Below are positions 39,650 through 47,810 of a DNA stretch of 49,477 nt, piece by piece. The DNA is taken from positions 1 to 49,477 of the forward strand of contig JAJYYR010000006.1 in assembly GCA_021800805.1 (NCBI GenBank), read 5' to 3'. Numbering within the stretch: the stretch's first letter is position 1; every line of letters starts with the position of its first letter. This stretch comes from a bacterium (GTDB lineage: Bacteria > SZUA-79 > Acidulodesulfobacterales > Acidulodesulfobacteraceae). The position numbers and the translations under genes were made by a program. The notes below the pieces were generated by a model, which saw only the letters and a program-made list of their open reading frames with translations, had not been told where the DNA came from and ran no database searches.

Positions 39650-39762
39650 TTAAATTTTTTAAATTTATATATCTTGTTTAATTTATATGTTTTTATTCTT
39701 TATTTGTAAATATTATATAATTTATTTTAAGAAAACTACAGCAAATATCAAAGTAAATACTT

Positions 39763-39810
39763 TTAAGATTTTTTATTCCATACATCGTCAACGGCTTTTT
39801 TAAGCGTATC
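39763..39810 (-). pseudogene. C-terminal fragment of a tyrosine integrase
   Basis: The minus strand encodes DTLKKAVDDVWNKKS and stop, directly preceded by an in-frame stop. It closely matches the C-terminus of the intact integrase at 45640-46668 (ETLRKAVDDVWGK). The catalytic part is missing. The rest of the 340-bp gene-free interval 39650-39989 shows nothing else. It marks an older integration or recombination event at the left edge of the right defence region. Confidence 0.7.
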
Positions 39811-39989
39811 TTAAGATAAAAAAATAAAGAAGAATTTAATATTTATTGACGATATATTTGCGGTATACTTCGTTAGGCTTTTAAAACTAATAACAATATG
39901 TAATATCAAAAAAAATTATTGTTGATTTTAGATATAATAATAAATGTAAATGATAATTCTTATTAAAACAAAATGTAAACTATGTTGCT

Positions 39990-40409
39990 ATGGAAATTAA
40001 ACAAATTATTACTCATATTTACGAATTAGACATGGCTTTCGGCAATATTTGCTATGAAGCGGAAGAATGTTACGAGCGTGAAAATTATATGGCTACTTTG
40101 GCTTGCATATTTATTATTGCCGAGCAATCATTGAAGTTTCGACTAGATAAAACGGATGGTAACTTTCATAATCTAATAAATGATGCATATAAAAAAGGCA
40201 AAATTAACAAAAACGATTTTTCTATTTTAATGGAACTTAAAAAGGCAAGAAATACGCTTTTCCATGAAAATCATTACTCCAATGCTGTTATTGAAAACAG
40301 CAAAGCCAATCTAATGTCGGAAGATGATACGAAGAAGATGCTTTGCGATAGGTTTTTTGATTATGTTTTTGGTTTTGTTTTAGATACGCTTAGCGAAAAT
40401 CGCATTTAA
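39990..40409 (+). CDS. HEPN-domain protein
   Basis: 139 residues, all helical. Between the last helices is KKARNTLFHEN, which holds R-N-x-x-x-H (Arg87 to His92), the R-x(4)-H motif of HEPN ribonucleases. Stand-alone HEPN proteins often work as RNase toxins or effectors in defence islands. No partner MNT nucleotidyltransferase is seen beside it. It precedes the right methyltransferase/GHKL unit by 340 bp. Confidence 0.7.
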   Translation: MEIKQIITHIYELDMAFGNICYEAEECYERENYMATLACIFIIAEQSLKFRLDKTDGNFHNLINDAYKKGKINKNDFSILMELKKARNTLFHENHYSNAVIENSKANLMSEDDTKKMLCDRFFDYVFGFVLDTLSENRI

Positions 40410-40747
40410 ACTAATTTTTATATTTCGCAATTTAATTTATTTTGGTTTATCGTATTACCTTCATATTTTAAATTATATTTTAATTATAAAAATTTATAAA
40501 TAAAATAGACAAAATATAATAATAAAAAATTCAAAAATGGCTAAATCCAGAAATTTTATAAACTCGTCTTTAAAGGCATAGCCAACCGCTTTTTAATATT
40601 TTCTTATATTTTATTAAGCTAAATTTATTACGCAATAAAACGGAAAAATATGGTAAAATAACATAAAATACAATAAAATATAGAAAAATAAAACAATACG
40701 GAATAATAAATAGATAAACGCGGATAATTCTTTAAGAGCGTATAGTT
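40410..40747. other. 338-bp AT-rich leader before the right defence operon
   Basis: No gene is supported. A stretch with GGTAAAATA and CGGAATAA near 40650-40705 resembles the sequence upstream of the integrase near 46708-46740. It could be a leftover of an integrase-proximal region, in line with the integrase fragment at 39763. A promoter for the methyltransferase gene must lie here. Confidence 0.4.
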
Positions 40748-41797
40748 ATGAAAAAAATAGTATGCGTGGATTTATTCTGCGGGATAGGCGGATTAACTCA
40801 CGGGCTTGTAACGGAAGGTATAAAAGTTGTAGCCGGTTACGACGTCGACGAAAGCTGCCGTTATGCTTTTGAGGTTAACAATAATGCGCGGTTTATTAAA
40901 AAAAGCGTGGCCGAAATAAAAAAAAAGGAAATCGAAGAACTATTTCAAGGCGCAAGCATTAGGGTTCTGGTAGGCTGCGCGCCTTGCCAGCCTTTCTCGT
41001 CCCAAACCCTTAGGAGAAACAAAAAAGATAAAAGATGGAGTTTGCTTAACGACTTCTTGAGAGTAATAGAATTTTCAGAACCGGACATAGTATCGATGGA
41101 AAACGTTCCTAACCTATCCAAACAGGATATATATTTAAATTTCGAATCTTCATTAAAACTAATGGGCTACCACGTTTCCGCATCGAAAGTTTTTTCCCCG
41201 GATTACGGCATGCCCCAGAAAAGAAAAAGGTTGGTACTATTGGCTTCTAAATTAGGACATATCGATTTAATAAAGCCTTCCTATTCTCCAGATAAATACA
41301 AAACCGTCGAAAACGCAATTGGACATCTCAAACCTTTAACGGCAGGCGAAACCTATCCTTTAGACCCGTTGCATTCATGTAATCCTTTAACAGAACTAAA
41401 TTTAAAGCGAATAAGGGCTTCGAAAGAAGGGGGAACATGGGAAGACTGGGACGACGAACTCAAACTTCCATGCCATAAAAGGCTAAGAACTAAAATGTTT
41501 ATGGGCGTTTATGGCAGAATGAATAGGAAAGAGCCTGCTCCTACGCTCACGACGTACTGTCTTAAGGTAAACTCCGGGCGCTTCGCCCATTACAGCCAGG
41601 ATAGGGGTTTGTCGGTGAGAGAGGCGGCTCTAATCCAGACTTTTCCTGAATATTATAAACATTATAACCCTGAATCTCCCAGACCGAGCAACGTAGTTTT
41701 ATCAAGACAGATAGGAAACGCGGTTCCTGTAGAACTCGGACGCTTAATAGCTAAAAGCATAAAAAAACATTTAACAAATAACGGGGTGAAAATATGA
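40748..41797 (+). CDS. DNA (cytosine-5) methyltransferase
   Basis: 349 residues with all principal C5 motifs: motif I DLFCGIGGLTHGL, motif IV VGCAPCQPFS (nucleophile Cys80), MENVPNL, motif VIII MPQKRKRLVLLASK, a variable recognition region, PAPTLTTY and RQIGNAVPVEL. The C-terminal region shares GRFAH and a similar AA-x-IQ-x-FP block with the methyltransferase at 5851-6918. The stop overlaps the start of the GHKL gene by 4 bases. Probably it marks host DNA for the coupled nuclease system. Confidence 0.93.
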   Translation: MKKIVCVDLFCGIGGLTHGLVTEGIKVVAGYDVDESCRYAFEVNNNARFIKKSVAEIKKKEIEELFQGASIRVLVGCAPCQPFSSQTLRRNKKDKRWSLLNDFLRVIEFSEPDIVSMENVPNLSKQDIYLNFESSLKLMGYHVSASKVFSPDYGMPQKRKRLVLLASKLGHIDLIKPSYSPDKYKTVENAIGHLKPLTAGETYPLDPLHSCNPLTELNLKRIRASKEGGTWEDWDDELKLPCHKRLRTKMFMGVYGRMNRKEPAPTLTTYCLKVNSGRFAHYSQDRGLSVREAALIQTFPEYYKHYNPESPRPSNVVLSRQIGNAVPVELGRLIAKSIKKHLTNNGVKI

Positions 41798-43941
41798 GCG
41801 TAAACGGACAAAACGCAAATACAACCGATGGTGGCATCGATAACAAGCTTTATTTTAAATTCGATATTTGCACTATAGAGAATTTAGGCGAGAAGCTCTA
41901 TAATTCCCTTCCGCCGATACTTACCGAGCTCGTAGCCAACGCTTGGGATGCCGACGCTAAGGAAGTAATTATAAACATCTCCGGAGACACTAATGTAAAT
42001 AAAAAAATAATAATTACCGACGATGGTTTCGGTATGAGCCGCGATGACGTAAAAAATAACTATTTAACTATAGGTAAAAAGAAACGGGAAGTCGCAAGCG
42101 ACGATAAGACTCCCGGTCAAAGACTTATAATGGGTAGAAAGGGCATAGGAAAACTCGCAGTATTCGCCATAGCCGACGAGGTTACCGTCGAAACGTGCAG
42201 AAAAACAGTTCGAGGAGAATTAGAAAAGACCGCGTTTAAAATAGACTATAAGAATCTGCTCAAAAAATTGGATAACGATAAAATATCTGAAGATATATCT
42301 AATTCCGAATGCAGGCCGGTCGATGAAGTCGAATGTACCTTAGGTTCTATTGGAACGCGCATAACGCTTGATAAGCTTAAAAAGAGCAGGATTATGACAA
42401 CGGCTATTAGGCAGTCTATAGCCAGGTCGTTGCCGACTATATTCACTAACGACGATTTTAAAGTTATCGTAAATGAATCGGAAATTACCCTGGATGATAG
42501 AGACGTCTTTAAAATACTTCAAGCGGTATGGTTTTTCGGCGACATAACGAAGCTTGAAAAGATTAGGTATTCCATAATTAGCATGAATAGCACGAGGGAG
42601 GAAAAAGATAAAATAGCTATCTCTAATATTAATTCCACTATAAATATTTCTGAGAAAGAAGAAACAGGAAGACTTATCAAAACGCCTATATCTCTTCCGG
42701 AAGGCGTATACGGTTGGTTTGGAACAGCAAAAAGTCCAAACTCGCTTAAAAATAAAGATACCGAGACGACCCTTAATGAAATTTCTATAATCGCAAGGGG
42801 GAAAATGGCCGAACAGAACGTCCTTTCCGAAATAGGTAAAATGGACAGGATGGTAATCAGTTATTTAACTGGAGAAATATATGCCGATTTTCTTGATGAA
42901 TCCGGCGAAAAAGACATCGCGACTTCTTCAAGACAATCGCTGAATAGAGACGATTCCAGAATCAATGAGTTATTTGAATGGGGAAAGGCCGCCATGGGAG
43001 AGGTTAAGATTGAATGGGAAAAATTAAGGGAAGAAAAAGATAAAAAAGAATTGGAGAAAATAGAGCCGGCACTTGAAAAGTATCTTGAGATTCTTACGAC
43101 TAAAGAAAAAAAGGAAGTAGAAAAATTTTATAAACTCGCTTCGAAAATTCATTACGACGACAGGCCGACGCTTTATAGGTCTATGACATTGGCTTATGAA
43201 AAAATAAGGAGAACAGGCAATGTTTTGTCGATAGAGGAAAAGCTTAGCGATGAAAACGTAGGGTTATTTGTTGAATTAGTGAAAGAAGTCGGGGAAATAG
43301 AACAAGCTTCTTACTATGAAATAATAAGAAAGAGGCTTGCCGTTATGAATGATGCGAAAAAGTATTTAGAGGAAAATTTGCACGAAAAGGTATGTCAAGA
43401 ACTAATATATAAAAATCTATGGGTATTAAATCCATTGTGGGAAAAGTTTCAGACTTCTTCGGAAGATGTAAAAAGAATGGAAAAGATAGTTAAACGCAAC
43501 ATTGAGGAGGAAAATGAAAAACTAGGAAGAATAGATATTTTCATTGCAGAACATTTTAGTAATATAACGATAATAGAATTAAAAAGACCGGAGAGAAAAG
43601 TATCCTATCAAGATTTAATGGCCCAAGTAACAGGTTACGCAAGTGCTATTATAGAGGAACATGAATTAACCCACAAAATTAAGCCAATAATAAACCTAAT
43701 GGTTGTAGTGGGCAAAATGCCCACGGGCGACCGAAAATATTTCGACCAAACCGGAATAGCTTTGTATACTTATCAAGAAATAATAAAGAACATTGAAAAT
43801 ATGTACGGTGTTTATTTAGAAGAGCAGAAAAAAAGCGGAGAATTCTTCCAGATAATAGAAAAATTAGAGAAGGGGGTTGAAGAAGCATTGAGCATAAACG
43901 TAAACGATAAGCAGAAGGAAGAGGCGGTACTCACTTCGTGA
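41794..43941 (+). CDS. MORC-like GHKL ATPase with C-terminal PD-(D/E)XK-like nuclease domain
   Basis: 715 residues. N-terminal GHKL ATPase: N box LTELVANAWDADA, G1 box ITDDGFGMSRDD and GRKGIGKLAVFAIAD loop, followed by a transducer-like region. Residues about 390-560 are helical and charged. The C-terminus holds a nuclease-like core: GRIDIFIAEH (Asp), ITIIELKRPERKVSY (Glu-x-Lys), then a helix LMAQVTGYASAI, as in DUF4263/Shedu-like and related endonucleases. ATPase and nuclease in one chain, coupled to a methyltransferase, suggests ATP-gated cleavage of unmodified DNA. MORC-like ATPases with such partners are known in restriction systems. Confidence 0.8.
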   Translation: MSVNGQNANTTDGGIDNKLYFKFDICTIENLGEKLYNSLPPILTELVANAWDADAKEVIINISGDTNVNKKIIITDDGFGMSRDDVKNNYLTIGKKKREVASDDKTPGQRLIMGRKGIGKLAVFAIADEVTVETCRKTVRGELEKTAFKIDYKNLLKKLDNDKISEDISNSECRPVDEVECTLGSIGTRITLDKLKKSRIMTTAIRQSIARSLPTIFTNDDFKVIVNESEITLDDRDVFKILQAVWFFGDITKLEKIRYSIISMNSTREEKDKIAISNINSTINISEKEETGRLIKTPISLPEGVYGWFGTAKSPNSLKNKDTETTLNEISIIARGKMAEQNVLSEIGKMDRMVISYLTGEIYADFLDESGEKDIATSSRQSLNRDDSRINELFEWGKAAMGEVKIEWEKLREEKDKKELEKIEPALEKYLEILTTKEKKEVEKFYKLASKIHYDDRPTLYRSMTLAYEKIRRTGNVLSIEEKLSDENVGLFVELVKEVGEIEQASYYEIIRKRLAVMNDAKKYLEENLHEKVCQELIYKNLWVLNPLWEKFQTSSEDVKRMEKIVKRNIEEENEKLGRIDIFIAEHFSNITIIELKRPERKVSYQDLMAQVTGYASAIIEEHELTHKIKPIINLMVVVGKMPTGDRKYFDQTGIALYTYQEIIKNIENMYGVYLEEQKKSGEFFQIIEKLEKGVEEALSINVNDKQKEEAVLTS

Positions 43942-43955
43942 AAATTTTGGAATAT

Positions 43956-44345
43956 TTAAAACCCTCTAATTTTATTATTTACCAGGCTCAATATTCGAAC
44001 TTTATTTTTTATTATATCCTCTCCCCAGAACCTTAAAACCGTCCATCCCTCTTTTTTTAGGGTTTCATTTACCTTTTTGTCTCTTTCTATATTGTTTTTT
44101 ATCTTCGACTCCCAATAAAATGCGTTTTTCTTGAACTTCTGCCCCTCCAGATATTTTTTCCCGTGCCAGAATTCGCTATCGCAGAATATAGCCAATTTTT
44201 GCTTCCTAAAAACTATATCGGGGGTACCGGCTACCGTTTTATCGTGTATCCGATAGCGATATCCCATTTTCCATAATTCCTTACGAAGCACGAGTTCAAT
44301 CTTCGTATTTTTAGATTTTATCTTTTTTGCGGTCGCGCTGTCCAT
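43956..44345 (-). CDS. Vsr-type very short patch repair endonuclease
   Basis: 129 residues. Core GTPDIVFRKQKLAIFCDSEFWHGKKY carries the catalytic Asp and His pair. FYWESKIKNNIERDKKVNE and GWTVLRFWGEDI complete the family pattern. It would repair T:G mismatches from deaminated 5-methylcytosine made by the methyltransferase on the other strand. It converges on the GHKL gene with 14 bp between stops. It is 1 bp from the small partner gene upstream. Confidence 0.9.
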   Translation of the reverse strand: MDSATAKKIKSKNTKIELVLRKELWKMGYRYRIHDKTVAGTPDIVFRKQKLAIFCDSEFWHGKKYLEGQKFKKNAFYWESKIKNNIERDKKVNETLKKEGWTVLRFWGEDIIKNKVRILSLVNNKIRGF

Positions 44346-44346
44346 C

Positions 44347-44745
44347 CTAAATCTTCCTGAATACGGTAAGTTCGTTTCCCGAATGGGGAGCCGAGGATTC
44401 TATTCGTTCCCCGTCTTCGCCGATAAAGGCTGGACCTTCCATGTACTTATAAGAGATAAAGCCGCCCTCGATATCTTTTATCTTTTTTCCTATTCTACGG
44501 GAAAGCTCGCCGGATATATACATAGCGAGAGAATTTCCCTTGCCTTCCCCTTTTCCGCCGACAGATTTGCCTATAGCCTTGAAATCATCGGGATATTTTT
44601 CTTTAAAAAGTATAGCTATCTGATATATCGTCAAAAAAGAACGGCCGAAAGGATGGTTCGTTTTATCTTTTCTATAAGGCGTAGATTGGTCTTCTAAAAT
44701 TTTTCTTACTTTTTCTTCCATTCCTAAATCTATCCATAGGCTCAT
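44347..44745 (-). CDS. Small RM-associated protein, possibly winged-helix-like
   Basis: 132 residues. After a helical start there is SFLTIYQIAILFKEKYPDDF, a Gly/Lys-rich loop (GKSVGGKGEGKGNSLAMYIS), a helix GELSRRIGKKIKDIEG and a beta end. The layout parallels the protein at 12154-12486, and both stand beside Vsr. It may be a specificity or DNA-binding adaptor for the Vsr/REase/GHKL set. No named family is recognised. Confidence 0.55.
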   Translation of the reverse strand: MSLWIDLGMEEKVRKILEDQSTPYRKDKTNHPFGRSFLTIYQIAILFKEKYPDDFKAIGKSVGGKGEGKGNSLAMYISGELSRRIGKKIKDIEGGFISYKYMEGPAFIGEDGERIESSAPHSGNELTVFRKI

Positions 44746-44759
44746 TTTGACCTCCTCAA

Positions 44760-45464
44760 TTAAAACTTATTGTCCGCCGATACGGAACGGCTTAATATTA
44801 AAGGGCTCGCATAACATATAAACAAATCCATCTCGGGATGATATTTTTGATGCGTGAAAAATTCATTCTCTATCAAGTTATGCATATTATTATTTTCGTT
44901 TTTTTTATCCAATATAAAAACAAAGGAAGCATATTGGGTACCCGCTTTTACGACATCATTTTCAATTCTTATAAGTTTTTCTACGTCATATTTTATCTTT
45001 TCAATAAAATTTCTATCGCTTTCGCCATTGGTTCTACGTAGCTTAATTTCTATAATAGCGTTAAATTTATTAAATCCGAACCCTTTACTCGGTAACATAA
45101 AAACCTTATTACCTTTAGTAATTAAGTCAGGGGTTTCAATGATTACCATATCCGACCTGTATTTTAATTTTCCTTCGTTTCCATACCATCTGACTTCCGT
45201 ATGCACCGGTATAGATTTAGAGCGATCGCTCGTTGGCATTGGGCAATTTAACAAATCATTATCCATAAGCTTATTAAATAAGAAACATCTGACATCGCTT
45301 TCGGTAAGATATTTATCCGGATATTCCATAAAATCGCTAACAACGGCCATTATAGAATCTTGGATATTTTCGATAATTTTTTTCGTATTGTTATTAGAAT
45401 AATAGCTTAACGATGAATTTCCTTCATTTTCATATTTATATTTAATATTATGTATAAAATACAT
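44760..45464 (-). CDS. PD-(D/E)XK-like nuclease protein of the right defence unit
   Basis: 234 residues. A predicted nuclease core: HTEVRWYGNEGKLKYRSDMV with Asp in a strand, then about 30 residues later NAIIEIKLRR, giving Asp ... Glu-x-Lys. The strand YASFVFILDKK follows. The N-terminal half is helical. It sits 14 bp upstream of the small partner gene in the same operon and likely is the restriction endonuclease, or a companion of the nuclease domain on the GHKL protein. Confidence 0.65.
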   Translation of the reverse strand: MYFIHNIKYKYENEGNSSLSYYSNNNTKKIIENIQDSIMAVVSDFMEYPDKYLTESDVRCFLFNKLMDNDLLNCPMPTSDRSKSIPVHTEVRWYGNEGKLKYRSDMVIIETPDLITKGNKVFMLPSKGFGFNKFNAIIEIKLRRTNGESDRNFIEKIKYDVEKLIRIENDVVKAGTQYASFVFILDKKNENNNMHNLIENEFFTHQKYHPEMDLFICYASPLILSRSVSADNKF

Positions 45465-45639
45465 ATATTACCTCGTTTATAAAAAATAAATTTATTCTTA
45501 ATTACAATGTTTGAAATAATTACGCATCATACCGCAAATGGTTTTATAGACGTATTTGTTTAGTAATATATTTTGCTGCAATCGCAATAAATTACGTTAA
45601 TATTGCAAAATAATTCGTTATGAAATTACATCAAGATTA

Positions 45640-46668
45640 TTATTTCCCCCAAACGTCGTCCACCGCTTTCCTTAACGTCTCCGGAACTAAATGCGAATAT
45701 CTTTTCGTCATCTGCGTCGTTCTGTGTCCCAGGAGTTCTCCCGTTATAAATAGAGATACTCCGTCTTTTACCATTTTGCTTGCAAAGACGTGTCTTAAAT
45801 CGTGAATGTGCATATCCTTAAATCCCGCATTTTTGCAAGCCGTATGAAATGACTTCTTGAAATCGCCTAATTTAGCCCCGTTTTTATTAAATACGTATAA
45901 ACAGTTCTGATGTTTTTCGATACCGCTTAAAAGGACTTTTAGCGGCTTGCTTATAGGAACATAGCGGTCATACTTAGTTTTAGTTCCTTTTATCGCTATT
46001 ACGTCGTTCTGCAAATCCACGTCGTCCCATTTAAGATTTAAGGCCTCGCCCTTCCGGCAGCCGGTATAAATTAAAAAAGTTATTATATCCCGGGTTAATT
46101 TATTCGTCGCGCCGGCGATGAGCTTCTCGATGTCGGCATCCGATAGAGTTTTAAGGCGGGATAGTTCGTTAAGTTTTTTAACGCCGGCCGCAGGATTCTT
46201 TTCGATGAGACCCTTCTCGATACAAAAATTAAAGAAATTGGAAAGAATTAAAATCTCTTTGTTTAAATACGCAAAAGATATTTCAGACTCCCTTTTTCCG
46301 ATGTTTTTCGGCATGGCCGTAATTTCTATTTTCCTTTTTAGCTGATAATCCTTAATATCGGACTGCGTAATTTCCGCGAGATTTTTTTCCTTAAAGACGG
46401 GAATAAAATGTTTAGAAATCCACTCTTTAACTTCAACCGTTCCTTTTGAATTATTTAAAGAATTAAAATATTGCTCCCAGGCGGTCAAAAAGGTATAATT
46501 ATTTTTAACCGGCATGCTGAATTTTTTCCGGACCAAATCTGCTTCTATTGTATTTGCGATTTGCTGGGCAAGTTTTTTATTGTCGGTTTTGGTAGAGCCG
46601 CGATATTCGTTCCCCTCGAGCCTGACGCGATACCAAAAAATATTGCCTCTTTGATAAATATATGCCAT
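45640..46668 (-). CDS. int: Tyrosine integrase of the element
   Basis: 342 residues, standard length. An N-terminal arm-binding-type region (MAYIYQRGNIFWYRVRLEGN) and core-binding domain precede the catalytic domain with Arg205 (TGCRKGEAL), a Lys in KGTKTKYDRYVP, His289-x-x-Arg292 (HDLRHVFAS), His315 (LGHRTT) and the nucleophile Tyr324 (TKRYSHL). It lies 154 bp from the right att core, as usual for tRNA-targeted integrases. Its start is 6 bp from the putative arm site at 46674-46697, so binding there may also repress it. Confidence 0.95.
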   Translation of the reverse strand: MAYIYQRGNIFWYRVRLEGNEYRGSTKTDNKKLAQQIANTIEADLVRKKFSMPVKNNYTFLTAWEQYFNSLNNSKGTVEVKEWISKHFIPVFKEKNLAEITQSDIKDYQLKRKIEITAMPKNIGKRESEISFAYLNKEILILSNFFNFCIEKGLIEKNPAAGVKKLNELSRLKTLSDADIEKLIAGATNKLTRDIITFLIYTGCRKGEALNLKWDDVDLQNDVIAIKGTKTKYDRYVPISKPLKVLLSGIEKHQNCLYVFNKNGAKLGDFKKSFHTACKNAGFKDMHIHDLRHVFASKMVKDGVSLFITGELLGHRTTQMTKRYSHLVPETLRKAVDDVWGK

Positions 46669-46673
46669 AAAAT

Positions 46674-46697
46674 ACTGTGCCCTATTTTGTGCAAAAA
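46674..46697 (+). repeat. Putative integrase arm-type site, right
   Basis: ACTGTGCCCTATTTTGTGCA then AAAA, matching the left-end copy at 2841-2864 with one difference in the first 23 bases. It overlaps the region where the integrase ribosome site and promoter should lie. Confidence 0.6.
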
Positions 46698-46821
46698 ATA
46701 AAAATACGATACGGTAAAATATAGCATTTTACGGAATAAAAAGGCAAGAAAAATTTTGAAACGGAAAACCGCAAAGCCTTAAAAGTATTGATTTAAAAGG
46801 ATTTTTATATCTCTGTATTAT

Positions 46822-46871
46822 CTACCTTGACACGGTAGGGGTCGGCGGTTCGAGACCGCCCGTGCCTACCA
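46822..46871 (+). repeat. Right attachment site (tRNA-Val 3'-half copy)
   Basis: Identical to 2745-2794. It lacks the 5' half of the tRNA and a promoter, so it is not a functional tRNA. It defines the element's right boundary. Confidence 0.93.
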
Positions 46872-46977
46872 TTCAAAACCGCGGTAAAAAAAATAAATGC
46901 TTCTGTCAGGATTGATCTTGGCAGGCTTCTACGCAAAAATTTATAAGAATGTTCGGCTTAGGAAATCTCCGAGCCGT

Positions 46978-47244
46978 TCAGTCGTTCTTATTCGCGTATT
47001 TCAATAAAACCCTTAACGATAGAATATCGGTTTTTAGATTGTCGATATCGCTTTCCTTTTCCTTTTTTTCTATTTTTTCGTAAGCAAATTTCTTAATCGC
47101 GATTTCGATTTCGAGTTCGATTTCCTTTTTGAATTTATTAAAAAAATCATTCCCTTTCTTGCCGATAATTTCTGCGACCTGCTTTTCTAAATCATCTTTT
47201 TCTTTTTCTAATTCATTTCTTTCTTTAAATAAATCATTTTCCAT
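46978..47244 (-). CDS. Coiled-coil protein, unknown
   Basis: 88 residues, Lys/Glu-rich heptad-like sequence (ERNELEKEKDDLEKQVAEII) through most of its length. Ribosome site GGGGGTAGGC. It is outside the element, about 107 bp to its right. No family is recognised. Confidence 0.55.
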   Translation of the reverse strand: MENDLFKERNELEKEKDDLEKQVAEIIGKKGNDFFNKFKKEIELEIEIAIKKFAYEKIEKKEKESDIDNLKTDILSLRVLLKYANKND

Positions 47245-47285
47245 TTTATTGCCTACCCCCGTTTTTTAGGTTATTTTAATATATT

Positions 47286-47597
47286 TTAGGCGCATACGTC
47301 GTTTATGATTTCATTAAAATTATCGCCCGTCCTTAAATTTCTTAGTCCCCTGCAATATACGTCGTGCCTTTTATACGCCCCTGTCGGATATTGCAGGACG
47401 CTTATTTTTATTTCTATGTTTTTGCCGCAGCAATGAAATTCGCCTTTGAATTCGTATATATATTCCTGCGCCGCCTCAGCATCGCCCTTCCCCTCGCGCC
47501 CGCCCTTTTTTACGGGTTTAAAATCTCCGCTGTTTATTTCGATATCGAACGGCTGTCCGCAATTTTCGCACTCAAAGAATAATTTCGTTGTTTCCAT
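47286..47597 (-). CDS. Zinc-ribbon-like protein, unknown
   Basis: 103 residues. ECENCGQPFDIEI at the start and FHCCGKNIEIKI in the middle give a CxxC plus CC pair that could bind zinc. The C-terminus has two further cysteines (VYCRGL, DVCA). Ribosome site AGGAGG. It precedes the coiled-coil gene by 41 bp, so the two probably form an operon. Confidence 0.6.
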   Translation of the reverse strand: METTKLFFECENCGQPFDIEINSGDFKPVKKGGREGKGDAEAAQEYIYEFKGEFHCCGKNIEIKISVLQYPTGAYKRHDVYCRGLRNLRTGDNFNEIINDVCA

Positions 47598-47810
47598 TAT
47601 TATTACGCCTCCTTTCTCAATAATTATAATTATTATGTAACGTTATTTGTCTAATGTGGATTTGATTCCGCATCGCGATAAAATATTATAATATTTTTAT
47701 GCGCATTTAATAAAGATTTTAATTGACTTAAAATTAACTGTGTTATATAAAAATATAAAAGGTGGGGTTTAAATTGCTGCATTTTAAAATAATATACAGC
47801 GGAGGAGAAC

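Noticed and set aside
46822..46871. Second tRNA-Val gene
   Set aside because: Only the 3' half is present, without D arm, 5' acceptor strand or promoter. It is the right att copy.
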